From: Bombus terrestris
Taxonomy: Eukaryota; Arthropoda; Insecta; Hymenoptera; Apidae
Length of the DNA: 64,000 nt
NCBI RefSeq assembly: GCF_910591885.1
Contig: NC_063283.1
Span: forward strand, 6,619,001-6,683,000
Direction: 5' to 3'
Both the position numbers and the translations under genes were made by a program. The stretch's first letter is position 1; the number at the start of each line of letters is the position of its first letter. Shown one piece after another: positions 23,091 through 35,600 of this stretch. A model generated the notes under the pieces. That model was not told where the DNA came from, made no database searches, and was given only the letters and a program-made list of their open reading frames with translations.

Positions 23091-26000
23091 AGCCAAGAGC
23101 AAAACAAAAACAGTAGAAGCTGTTTAATTGATTTAAAATTGGTTATTATCGATATGGAAAATTAATCATAAAGCAAAAATTTCAATCGACGATGGGAAAA
23201 CAATTTCCATCTTACCAAATTCCTAGAAAAATAGGAAGATTAATTGATTCTCGTAGCAGGAAGGAAATTATTGGAAAAGAAGGGTCCTAGGGAGAATCTT
23301 CCTAAAGATTTCAGCCAAATGGAAGGCAATTTGGTCTTCAAGCGTCGCGTTGAAAATGGTATTAGTCAGCCAGAAAAATGCACGTATCGATAGAACACGG
23401 GTAATTTTGAAATGAACCATTCGTTACTTCTCGTTGGAACTCGGATAAAAAAATCGTAATAGCAACCCTTGAACAAAATATCGATTTGTGACTTAAACGT
23501 TAATTAAGTCGCGCTTAAATAGATTTGCCCAATTGTGGCAAAAGAGAGGAACAACAATGATGAAAGTATAGACGCTGCTTTAAATTTCTTCTGTAGATAA
23601 AACGCGATAGGCCAAGCATTTCATTAAATATTTGATAAAATCTTGAAATTAGATTCTTATTATTCCACGCTTTCGTTATCGTTTGAAACATAGAGATATT
23701 TCATTTCATACAAATCTAATATTCTTTTACATAGAACGCACAGAATGCTTTTGTTTCAGTTTCCAGTTACAGAAAATTACGATGAAAATCGAAGGTAAAA
23801 ATAGTTGAAAGTAAAGGTTAAATAATTACAGAGGAATCACGATCAAGATTGAAAATAGGAGAAACAGAATCACAAATCTTCAGCCAAAGTAATAATACGC
23901 TTAAATCGTTCCTATTAATAAACAGAATATCCATTGACTTGTGCAATCAGCATCGCAAGTGGACAATTATGAATAAGAATTTTGAAATAAGAATTCATCC
24001 TACAGTTAAGTTGCCATTATCGTTATCAAACACAATCGCAATTAGCTTGTGCGATCATAATTACAAGTGAAGAGCTATGAGAATCAATTTTAAGTCATAG
24101 CCATCGTATGGTTCAATCGTTGCTATTATTACCAAAGACTATTATTATTAGCAATCGTCCTTTAATCTACCATTCTAAAAAGAAGAAAACCACCTCTGTT
24201 CTATCACTAGAAATAGCGTCTCTATATACCTCTATATAGCGTCATAATCTCTATCTACCTAATGTTTTCTAATACTAAAGATCAACAAAACTCGCTATAT
24301 TCTAATCCGAAATACATGCAGCAAACTAATCCAGCATTCTTGCACATCCTGCAGCGAAAGATTCTGGAACTTGGCCAGCAACTGTCCAATCGTTGTGTCG
24401 GTATGTCGTGCACGTTCGTTTGTCTAATAATTCCAAGACGAAGCAATTTTTTCCGCGCGAGTATGAAACACGATGTGGCTCATCCCAGATGCTCGATCAT
24501 CCTGTTCCTCTTCTAGAACCCCTAGAAACTGGAACCCTTTCGTAAAGGATCTGGCGAGAATCATGCGACCGATTGGAACAGCGTACGGTAGTGACCTCTC
24601 TAATTGGCCGTACGCCAGCCTCGTCTCGTCGATGTCTTCTTGTTCCAGCTATATTTGCTTCTAAGGAGATTCGTCGACGATGACGCGTTGTCCAGCTCCC
24701 TGGTAGCGACTGAGGGGAGGGTTGGCGATGATTTACGAAGCTTGGCGCCTTCTCGGATCCCTGCTTCCTTTTTCTTTTGTTTTTCCGTGTGTTCCTTCCT
24801 ACGCAACGGACGTCGACTATTTCGCGAGACGCAGTGGAGAAGCGGATAGGCCGACGTGGAACAAAGGAATCGTCGACGTTACGCTCTTTTTGCACGTAGA
24901 CGCTCTTTGCGAGTTCGTTAATTCTTCCGGAAATTAAAGGGACTGTAGGTTTTAAAGCTACTGTTGGAACGACTGTCGTGCTTTTATGGTGTTTTTGATA
25001 GAACTAGGATCTATTATTAGCAGCGTAGAATATTCGAAAAGTTATGCTTGAGACTCTTCTTGGCGAATATATTGCGCTGAATCTGGAAGATTCATAGTGA
25101 AAGTTCTTCCAGAGAATTGGTATTTAATTGTTTGAAATGTACAATTTTCCTTTGATGCGGACGCGAGAGTTTTGAGAAACTGTTCGCTTCTTTCTTCGGC
25201 TGTGAATTCTTTCGAGTAGCTTCAGAAATCTTTGACGAATTCTTTCCATAAAGTAGAATATCTGAGCAGAATCGTTAGAAACAATACCCATAAATAATTA
25301 GAAACGCGACAAAGGATGGACAATGTCGAATATTCTGATGGAAAATTTAAATAGTGTGAAATCTATTTTCGCTAAGATGACCACGATGTCATAAACTATA
25401 CTTGTGACATTCCGCAAACAGTCGTAAAATCTAGATCTCGTGCATCGCCATGTGATTTAGTTCCAACGTGTGTAGGAAGCTTCACGCTCGTGGAAATGAG
25501 CTATAAAGGGACCAGAGTCCTTTGAGCGCTTTAGGATGGTTCCAGAAATGGTACAAAGAAGCTAATGCAAAGTGGGCAATTAAGTGTACACGCTGCGTTT
25601 CAGGCTGGTCTAATAACGCCGCTAATGGTGGTTTTTCGAGCAGTTTAGCGTGTTTGGCCGACTCGTCGATTTTGTTCCGAGTCGGACAAGGAATGCGGTT
25701 GGGAATGTTAGCGAGACTTTTTCCATACAATTTCGTTTGCTTCCTTTGGTGGAATGAAAGTAGAACCGAAACTGAAAGTAAGCAGTTTCTAAGACGAAAA
25801 TACACGGTGCAATCCCATTTATTGCGATGATCTTGCTCTTTCTTATCATTACTCTTCATTATTCGAATAAAAGATCGTAGGTATCTTGATGTATCTTGGT
25901 AAAAAATCAATAATGAATTCAGTCTAATTTGCTGCTCAGCCAGTCAAAAGATTTTGTAATTTTTATAAAGAGAAGATTTATATTAGAAGAAGGCATATCT

Positions 26001-27059
26001 TGTGAAACGTTTACTTTCACAGTGAACGAGTATTTTTTAACTTATTTCGCAACTTTGTAATAATTTTAACATGTCGATCGGACAAAAGTTGTCCGGAAAA
26101 AGCCTGCTACCTCAAACGTAACGTGTCTGGCTATGGATGATTTATTTCTACCGATGACTTCTAATCATCGTACACTTTGCACAAATAATACAATTTTCTA
26201 TTTATATGTTATTGGAATATAATTATAATTTGTATAATTTACAATTGGAATATAAAGTAGTAAAATACGAACAAACATATGAATTTTCCAAAAGTCATAC
26301 ACTGAGCATCTCCATAAATGGAAACGTAGAGAAAAGCAACGATCGAAATAAAGTTTTGAAAAGTTTCTAATGAAATTTAAGAAAGATCTTCGTTTAGGTT
26401 TATACGTTATTTCTCTTGTACGAGTCCAGTTATGCTCTTCGTTATATGTTTAGCGACATCGGAAATAAGTTAGCCGAGCTCGTTTTAAACGCTATTTACA
26501 GGTGAAATTTCTTTGTAAAAGTAATTTGAAAGAAGAAATCCAGTCTCTCGTCTTGAGAGAAGAATGATTAAATGATTAAAACGGTCGGTTCACGTGAAAC
26601 TAACCTTTGCACTTTGCAAAAGCATCTCCTGCAACATAATTAACAAAAGTCACTTTACCTTCGCAAACTGACAATTAGGTTGCCATTGATTCGCTGGAAC
26701 GTCGCGCGTTAATTTTCCGTTTTCAGAAAGATAATTCGTCGGTTTGTCCGCGCGGGATTTAGCGTAATTAGTTTCGCGGCGAGGCCGCGTTAAAACCTTT
26801 TAATTAACTGCGACATCGAGACCGACGCAATTACGTTGGAAAAACTGTTGGAAAAACTCTTTGAAAAATGTCACGTTTACCGACCCATCACCTGTTCCTG
26901 ACTCCTTAACGATTTATTTATACAAGCGGAATTAACTCGATTAAATTGCGAAATCGAAAAGCCCTGCCTGTTTTCGCGCGGATCGCGACGAAATTGACGT
27001 GGCAGAAAATTAATATTTAAAAATGAAAATTCAACAAATCCATGATGACCGTCTTAAAT

Positions 27060-27660
27060 ATTCAGAGACTGACGAGTTCATCAATTTTCCGCTTACGATT
27101 CTGCGCCATGGTTGGCGGCTCTGAAAACTCAGAACTCGCAAAGCTCGCAAAATCTCGTAATCCCGAAAAACTCGAGACTGTGCGGCGGTCTCGCGGATAT
27201 AAATTTAGGCAATAGGTGGTCGCCTTAAAAACTCGCGACTCGAAAGTGGCAAAAATAAATTTCGGACCAAAGACATGGGATGATCCTGGAAGGCTGAAGC
27301 GTCCACCAATTTCACGCTTGCAATTCTAGGCCATAGTTGACTACGCGGATCACTCGCAACTGTCACAGTGGCAAAAATAAATTCTTCAAAGGCTGAGAAA
27401 TCCACCAATTTCACGCGTGCAATTCTAGGCCATAGACGACTACTCGGCAAACTCGCAACTCTACGAGTCCCGAAAATAAATTGAACAACTACAACGTTTC
27501 TTCGAAGACTGGAAAATCCAGCAATTTCACGCTTCCAAACTCTAGGTGTTCGACTATTACCCTAAAAACCCAAAGCTGTCGGAATATCCGAAAAGGAATT
27601 GAACAACCAAAAACCGTGCTTCTCTCGAGAGACTCGACAGCCTTTCACCGATTTCACGTT
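27060..27660. repeat. Degenerate tandem array, about five units of 100-130 bp
   Basis: The block TCCACCAATTTCACGC, then TGCAATTCTAGGCCATAG, then an ACTCGCAACT stretch and AAAATAAATT recurs. The recognisable anchors are near 27070, 27300, 27400, 27515 and 27642. The two central copies are the closest; outer copies are strongly diverged. CpG content is high for the intron. Confidence 0.75.
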
Positions 27661-28385
27661 TATCGTCCATCGAGCGAGCTTCGAATAAGCTCGACCAGCA
27701 AACCTCGAAAGCTTCTCGACAAATTAAATTCGAAACGGTTGGATCAAGCCCGGTTTCCTTCGCCTCCATTCCGTTTCCCCGAAAATAGACGAGAAAATGG
27801 CTAGAATATCCGCGGAACGCGTGCACGCGATTCAAAGAGACGATGTCGCGTCGCAAGAGAGCATAGGATCCGCTTTCTTCGATGGGCTGTCGCCCGAGAA
27901 ATCAAGAATTTAGCACGATACGCGCAGCGTTCGTGGCATCGTCTCCTGTGGAACGAGACGCCTGGCATCTCGGCCGTCCTTCCCTCTGTGCTCTCTAGCC
28001 GTCATCTAAGTTTAGAGGTAGCGCACACTGGCGCATACCTGCTTCGCCCAGAAGCCTAAGCGGTGACATTATCGTGGGGTCAGAGCGTGTCAACGAAGAC
28101 ACGAGATCTGGCTGGACATCGACCACGAACGCGCAACTAATTATAGGTTCCGAGTGGCCGACTGTTTGCGTACGTATGTACGTGTGTTTGTCGCGTGCTA
28201 GAGCGCAAATCGCTCGAGACTGAGCTGAACGTGAGAGGCAGCGCGACTGTAACTTCGTACATATGTACATTGGAATAGTTGAGGAGAATGTTCTCGAAAA
28301 TTGGACGATCCGTACGATGAAATTAGGTTGATTATCGGCCAGACCTGTGAATACTCGAATTAGACGATTTTCAGCGATTTTCGTA

Positions 28386-28543
28386 TCAGCTTGTCCGAAA
28401 GGTTTCTTTCGTTTTATAAGGAAATAATAGAAAATGTTTTTTCTTTTATATTTATTTATAATTCATTGAAATAATATAAAACAGAAATTGCCGTTCATCT
28501 GTTATCACCTTATGAAACGAAAGGGACTTTTCGGACAACCTAA
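28386..28543. mobile_element. Mariner-like MITE, 158 bp with about 36-bp terminal inverted repeats
   Basis: The left end reads TCAGCTTGTCCGAAAGG and continues through TTTCTTTCGTTTTATAAGG. The right end in reverse complement reads TTAGGTTGTCCGAAAAG and continues through TCCCTTTCGTTTCATAAGG. The 36-bp arms differ at only a few positions. A TA dinucleotide flanks each side (28384-28385 and 28544-28545), as expected of Tc1/mariner insertion, and the TTAGGTTGTCCGAAAAG start is typical of mariner ends. The interior is AT-rich with no transposase frame, so it would depend on a transposase supplied elsewhere. Confidence 0.8.
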
Positions 28544-28549
28544 TACTTT

Positions 28550-29045
28550 GATGTGACAGTACGCGTATTATTGGAAAATCATTGGAATGTCTTTTCTTTT
28601 TTCTGTTTAGTTTACGTAAGTTGGGGTGGCTTTTAGCATCAGGAAGCTTCATTCGAAGTGACTGGAAAATCTTTGTAACGAAATTAGAATGAAATGCTTG
28701 GAATCGTGCATAAGAATCTCTTGCTTTGATGAGATTCTAGGAAATCCTTGGTGTTTGAGTATAGCATATTATGGTTTATTATACCATTGGAAAGTGATAG
28801 AATGTTCTTTTGGTTTACGTAAGTTGTGGAAGGTTTAGGATTAGGAGGTTTTATTCGAACAAACTGGAAGATTCTCGTAATGAAATCACTGGTTAGAATC
28901 CTGTAAAAAACACTATATTTTGGTAAGTTTCCAGGAGATTTTTGGTCTGAGTATTATCGGAGAGTCATAGATCGTTTTCTTGATTTACATGCGTCGTGCA
29001 AGTTTTGTTTTAAGATTCGAACTTGAAGATCTTCGTAGCGTAATA
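28550..29045. repeat. Degenerate tandem array, three units of about 210 bp, adjoining the MITE
   Basis: Three copies share ATTGGAAA, AGAATGTTCTTTT or similar, GTTTACGTAAGTTG, GGATTAGGAGGTTTTATTCGAA, CTGGAAGATTCTCGTAA and a following GAAAT block. They start near 28568, 28784 and 28955. The array begins immediately after the 28386-28543 element, so either event may have occurred in the other's sequence. Confidence 0.7.
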
Positions 29046-32000
29046 GGAAAAAATACTATGGAAAAATAACTGAAGGTTAGTATTAAATGCGAAAATTTTT
29101 GCGAGAAATTTGTAGAATAAAATCATGGTTTTATGGCAGAGGAACTGCATGGATTTATCAAATTTGATGGAATTTGATGAATATCGTATATTCGTAGGAA
29201 TTTTTACGAAAAAAGATTTTTTCCCCATTTCTTTTATCCTCTGTTTAAACTGTAATTGATCGATTTTTACGATAAAATTGTAGTTCAACTATCGAATGGA
29301 ATAGAACAAAATTGTTGATTTTTATAAAACTTTTAATAATCCGATGCTTTATAACAATTGTAAAATCGTAAAGAAAATCCCTGCAAATCTTTTCCTTAGA
29401 CAAAACGTCCATTGAAATAAACGACATCAAATATATTTCTCCTTTCTGTACAAAAATGTTCAACTTTTTATTCCTCGTATGAAAAAAGATTCCAAATTAG
29501 AACGTCAATAAAAAAAAAAAAAAAAACGAGTAATTAAATATCGTACATGGTAAAATTGTCGCAATAAAAGTTATTCGCTGTGACGACGTGTATACTGACA
29601 GCCACGTGAAAGAGTCGAGCATCGTAAATTCAGTTCACATCGTCCGTAACATACCGTGTACGATTTCTCGTACGTTAGGCTTCGTTCCTTTGCCACGTAG
29701 CTACGTTTTTGCATCTGTTTCCATTTAAGTTATTCTGTCGAAAGACTTCAAAAGAAAAAAGAGAAAAAAGAAAGAAATGAAGAGGCATGTTGGAATAACA
29801 AGTATATTGACTAACGCCTTGCACTGTATAATAATTCACCTGTCTGGCAACCTAGTTGAATCTAATTATCTTGACGTTTCAACACGCTGTGTACATTGTA
29901 CTCGCTCTTTACACGATTCTATAAATCCACGTGAACCATAATAGCTTCCAGCGATCAAACACTTTTATCGCAGTTCCATATAATAATGTTTAACGTTGCT
30001 ATTGACTGCATTTGTAAATCTGCTATTTCTTACATTTGTACGACACGTTTAAATCCAATCGAATTCTATTGCCTTATCTAACATTTCGAGATCGAAGGAG
30101 ACTAAAGCACATTTCGATTTGCCCTCGTTTCAAGTTACAATTTTCAGGCATTGTAATTAGACTCGTAACACCTCGTGTAATATAACTTTTCCTTGGAAGT
30201 AAGAACGAGGAACTTGAAATATTTTCGTGTATCTCGCAAGATGAAAAAATGCAAGATGAAACGGTTCGCTTAAAGAGTAGTATAAATTCTATTAATTATT
30301 CTAAAGTGACTTTAAAAAAGGTACACGTTGTGTACCATCAAATTTTAGAGGAGAATTTTACTTTACTATAAAAAAATAGAATCTAAGTATATCTTAAAGC
30401 TGAAAGTGCAGCGTATTACGCTAACAAATTTAATAAAGTTAAGCGTCTGTATAAAATATCAACTTAGGAAAATCCAGATTTATCAGCTCGCGTAAAAATA
30501 GCTTTATATATATACGTAATTTCTCTCAAACCCGATAAGATAATTATGTTCCGTTGTGAAAAATTAAATCTAATAAATCGCACACTGAAAAATCCAGTAT
30601 TAAATGCATAATAAATGGAATAAGCTAGAAATCATAGAATTTCAATGGGGAAGAACGATAATTTCATAAATCACGAATGAGTTGAAATAACGAAAATTTT
30701 ATAATACACCGACGATTATTCAACGCCGCTGGCAAAAATCGTCTGGCCGTGCAAAACGACATCGGGACGTGTGGCGAGGATCACTTCCGATTGAACGCGC
30801 GCCGAATTAATTATTATATAGATGCATGCCGCATGTATTAATCGAGTAATTGGGCGCTGGCGAGTGATTACAAGTGTCAGGAGCACACGTATCGCGTGGA
30901 AACGAAGCCGAGATATCGCTCGCACGCTCAATAACATCCGCGTTCGAGTGATCGTTTTCGTTAGACAAGAGACGAAATTTCAATGGTACGTTGCTGCATC
31001 GTTGCTTTATTTTCGGTGTAACGTCCATGAGAGAAACTTACCGTTGCGACTGCGGGATGAAACGATACCGCTATCATTGAGATTTTTCTTTCTTCTGATA
31101 AAGATAAACGTGATTTTTATGCCAGCCGTTTATTGTCAGAATTTTATTTCATTAACGCTGCTCGTTTGTATGGCCACGACGATGTGGAATCTTCGTAAAA
31201 CGAGGAATCAAATTGATCGAACAAGTGCGAAAATTTGGAGTTTCGTTTCTTCATTATCATTCAATGTTTCGCTATTAAAACCTGTAATCGCGATTTCTAG
31301 GAAATATGGAAACGATCGAGATCTATGATTTCAATTACGATTTTCATTTAATTGTCGCTCTATTTGTTTATTTTAAGGAGAACTTTGCGGCCTTAAATGC
31401 ACAGCGCAATCCGCTTATTATGTTCACTTTGGAACTTGCAGTTTTTGATAAGAATAATCAGCTGATAACAATTACACAGACGATAAAAAACGTTCAATAT
31501 TGAACTGGGTTTATCGCGTACGATTATGACATTTGTAAAATTTATATTTATCGCAAACGCTTGATACAACGTCACGCTTCTTACGAACGACTGTTCTTTA
31601 AAACAACGTGGAAATTTATTTGAGATACTCGTCGAGCATTGTCTATCGTCTGTTTGCGTTTATTAGCTTCTGAACATATTATATGCTATATGTGCAACAG
31701 ATAAAACACATGGTTCGGTTAAAGGTAAGTTTCGAAGAAAAGCTGCATTCGATGCGAATTTTCCAAGAACCACTATCGTTTGTCCTCGAGTCTAGTTATG
31801 AAAATTGATATCAGTAACGGAAGTTTGATTATAATACAGCGATTTGATTATGAATAGGAAACTTTATTATGAGAAATTACTATTTAGCCAATCTTAAACG
31901 CAGAGATATCGACTGATTATGCTAACGATAACCGATTGATAACATTATCAATTATAGTAACCAGATCCCGCTGAATTCAGATTTGATCTACAAACATTGA

Positions 32001-32342
32001 ATAGTTGACGCCTCTTTCGTACTGGATCAGCCAGGAAATTCGTAACAAAGTCCAGAAGTTTGAAGATATTCAAATATATGCGTCGCCCTTAATAGCTTTT
32101 TCTATTTCTATAATAGCTTCGTAATTGCTTTGTAGGAAAATCGATTTCTCAAGAACACGTTTATCAAATACGAGGGGAAAAAGAAAGACGTCGGTCGTAC
32201 AAATAAACTCGCGTAATATTCTGTTTTAAATAGTTTCGCTGTAAAAGTGTACCGAATTTAGTAGCGAATCGATGGGTAAGAAATATCAACGTATTTGTAG
32301 AATCTATCTTTGACGTTGAACATGAAAGGCTCGTGTAATCTC

Positions 32343-32367
32343 AAAAAAAAAAAAAAAAAAAAAAAAA
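32343..32367 (+). repeat. Poly-A run of 25
   Basis: Uninterrupted A homopolymer about 200 bases upstream of the second coding exon. No retrotransposon body or target duplication was recognised beside it. Confidence 0.9.
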
Positions 32368-32572
32368 TCACATAGGATAGAACGACGAGTTGGTGGCTAG
32401 AGACTGGCTGCTATTTACGAGCAATTCCTGGAAACACAGTAACTCGGGAAACGTAGGGATCGAGTACGCACTTGGAACTTTATGGTTCGAACGCGTCGCG
32501 TTTAACCGTCGTAAAGCTCGCAGTTTGCATTGGGATCGATTCTAACGGTGTTTTGCATTCTGTCTGTTACAG

Positions 32573-32629
32573 GAGGTTGGAAGCATCATTGGGAAGAAAG
32601 GAGAAATCGTCAAGAGGTTCCGCGAAGAG
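32573..32629 (+). CDS. mub: PCBP/mub homologue, coding exon 2 (KH1 GXXG loop)
   Basis: A 57-base exon coding for 19 residues, EVGSIIGKKGEIVKRFREE, residues 28-46 of the product. It contains the KH1 GXXG loop GKKG (34-37), which contacts nucleic-acid backbone, and the helices around it. It is almost identical in pattern to vertebrate PCBP1/2 (EVGSIIGKKGESVKKMREE). The acceptor CTGTTACAG| precedes 32573 and the donor GAGGAG-type end |GTAATT follows 32629. Both junctions are phase 0, so the exon could be skipped in frame, but that would destroy KH1. Too short to be found as an open frame; it was found by motif. Confidence 0.93.
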
Positions 32630-35600
32630 GTAATTAATCTATCCCATTTTATATCTTTCTATAGCTCAATGAAATTCTTATCATTGTCCGAGTGATTTAT
32701 TAATTCCCGTAATTATCACTTTTTCTGTTTAATTTGTCAAAGAAAAATGCTATCGCGATAAATTCCTGACACTCAGGAAAACTGCGTTATATAATCCACT
32801 TTAATAATTAACAGGAAAATAATTTTAGTTCGGACCATACGTGAGAAAAGAAAGTTGAAAGCGATCCTGAGAAATTATTTAAAAAGAAATTTAGTAATAA
32901 TGGAATGTCATTAATTTAATTGTAATAAGAGAATTCGATATATTCGGTAACGATAAAGATGATACAGAGACAATGGCAAATATTCCGAAAAGCATAGCTT
33001 TTCGTTTATTTTATTCTCGTTACTCGGATGAAGAATCTTTTTATTTCAAATAGGTCCATAGTCCAAACGAGTGATTATTCCTCATTTATACGTTTCTATT
33101 TACATTTCAATAGTCTTGCATTTATAATACGAACATTACCATCAACTTGTAAATGGTTCTTCGTTCGTAATCAATAGGCAAACTTTCATTTAACATACGT
33201 TGCATTTAAATTGGAGACACGCTGGCCAGCATTTCGAGAAGTAGGCTATGTATGTACATATTTGCTGGGCAAATTTTTATAGAATAAACAAAGTTTTCGC
33301 GTAAACCGGTGAACAAACAACTTATGATTCACGTTAATATTTACGATCGGAACGTTTTGGACGTTGTTCAAGAACTATTAAATTTCTGTTTGCGCTTTGA
33401 TTAATACGCTAACGCGTTGATTATCGTGCATATAAATGTTGTTTCGTGACACATATTAATGATACATTATTACATTTTTACCGCAATCCTTCTCGCGTTT
33501 CATATTATTATCGTACGTTATAAATTTTCATAATTTACAATGAAACGCCAGAGAAATTATAAATATCTATTTTCGCGATAAAAATAGTACAAGTTGCAAA
33601 ATGCTTCGCGTAACGCTTACAGCCTGACATAAAGAGTCTGCGTGTTTCTATGCATTTATGCAAAATTTCAAGATACCGAAAAAGCACGGTATCTGTGCAA
33701 TACACAAAAGTATACGATATACCTACCGTATAATGTACAAAGAATAACTGGTTGTAATTTTTTAGCAAGTAAAACGAATCTTTAACTTGTATCCCTTTAA
33801 TCGTGTCCATGAAAATTTGCATAGAAATAAGTGTTCAACTACTTTTATGAGTCAGCGTGTCTTCAACAGCCACTGAACGTACATTATCTGCATGACTAAA
33901 AATTGACAGCGTTCGTCGTCCAACGATTAATGTCCTTTTTGTATAATACCGTCGTAGTCGATAAAATTTGAGTAATTTTCTTTTGTCCAACCAAACACTT
34001 AATCACTATGTATATACTGGCTGTAATCTTACGCCAAGGAAAAGTGCAACGTGACTGTGGTTATCTGTTAGGAACGTTGCTCACCTTCTGTTTCAAAGTT
34101 CGAATTCGCGTGCAATGCAGGTTTTAGTCATCCAGGCTAAAGTCATCCTTGTTACTCCAGTTTTGATATATGTATCCAAAAACTGCAGGCTGGGCAAGTT
34201 CGCGTCGGTTGCAATTAGTTTACGTCGTGAATTCGACGTGGCGATTTGTTAGCCGTCGCAACAAGAAACTATAGCCAAAGTTACGTTTCGTTACTGTGTT
34301 TATAGACTGGTATTTCTTTTATTCGATTTCAATAATACGCTCCAACGATTTCCCTTTTTCAAGAGGAGTTTTCTCCCTGCAAGCTTGTAATTTGATTCGC
34401 CAGCGATCACGTTTTAATCTATTTTTCCGATATAACTTTTACTCCGTAAAAATATCCGTATACGCTTGCGGTTTATTTTGATGAAATTTTCCCATTCGTG
34501 GAAAGTCAGACACGCGGCCAACTTTTTAGATGACAAAAATTCGAAACAAAAGGAAACTGAAAATAAATTGCTTCGTTTCTGTAAATTAGAGATAAATTAG
34601 GGTAGGAGGAGTAAATATCCTATTGAAAAATATTTAAAAAACTGAGCTAGAAGAAATAAATATCTTACTTAAAATTGTACACATTTTGAAGCAAACAATC
34701 TTCTTTTTCCTCCAGTATCTTTCAATATTCTTGTATTTTTTAAGATATAACAGTAATATGATTGTCACGGTCTGTTGTTTTAAATATCCATGCAAATTAT
34801 TATGCCAACAAACAAATTGTAATATCAGATCATCTGGTAAGTGCTTTACGCTACGGTAATCGTGCGTTATAATAACCTGATTCTACGATATATATATGCA
34901 TTAGGTGCGATACACGAAGTTCAACGGAGCATGGCACGCCTGGCGAAGGAACGCGTTAAGTATAGATCGTTCTCACACTTTATTGATACCGTAACTCGTT
35001 TATGGATCATAAAATTTCTAAAAATTCGATAAAGCTGTTCGATTGTACGTTATCACCACCGTTGAGAAGGGATTTGCAACATTATCTATATCGTTAAAGG
35101 TACAATAAATATCATAGGACCATTATCAAGGACCATTGTAATTTGTACAAGATTGCAATAAATTAATTAATCATCATGCGAGCAGTGTATCTTAAGACGG
35201 TGGAATTTCGTATTCGTAAGAATTTAATTTTTAGAATTTCACTCGAGATACGTTTCTCTCTTTCTTTCTGTTTCGCCGAATTCTCGCGAAGAGTTTATTT
35301 GATGGAATTTAGAAGATATTTGTTACTTTTTTCATTGTATATTTTGCTCGTATACTTCTTGAGAAGAAACATCGATGTCGAAATTATACGCGCTTCTGTG
35401 CAGATCCCTAGGTAATGATTCTATTTTTTCCGGTTTACGAGCAGCGTATAATCGATGCACGCCTAATTCGCTAACCAACACGTCGAATTGATCAGATGGT
35501 ACAACGTTAGGGTGGTGTAACAAAGAGATTTAAAATAGCTTCCAACGACCTACATTCACAGGTTGTTGTATTCGCTTAAAGAGACTATGGTGGACGGTAA

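Larger units (their letters stand above)
4556..32572 (+). other. mub: Intron 1, about 28 kb, no coding exon recognised
   Basis: A long intron between the two parts of KH1. Both strands were read; open frames here are short or have no recognisable motif. It holds tandem arrays (7195-7640, 9505-9692, 10690-11150, 13770-13993, 27060-27660, 28550-29045), MITE candidates (4836-5050, 8379-8640, 28386-28543) and a mitochondrial-like insertion (22707-23090). Several relatively GC- and CpG-rich patches (about 8000-8350, 11220-11460, 17170-18270, 19830-20100, 24470-24900, 27600-28270) could hide alternative first exons or promoters, but I cannot show that. Confidence 0.7.

Noticed and set aside
24497..24895. 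132-codon Arg-rich open frame on the - strand
   Set aside because: Arg/Ser-rich translation is typical of CpG-rich DNA read in the wrong frame; no motif.
25482..25910. Overlapping open frames of 142 codons (-) and 102 codons (+)
   Set aside because: Mutual shadows in a GC-richer patch; neither shows a recognisable family.
30822..31328. Longest complete open frame not overlapping a called exon on the + strand, 168 codons
   Set aside because: No recognisable motif or domain, irregular composition, overlapping open frames on the other strand; it lies in intron 1 and fits chance expectation for 64 kb.
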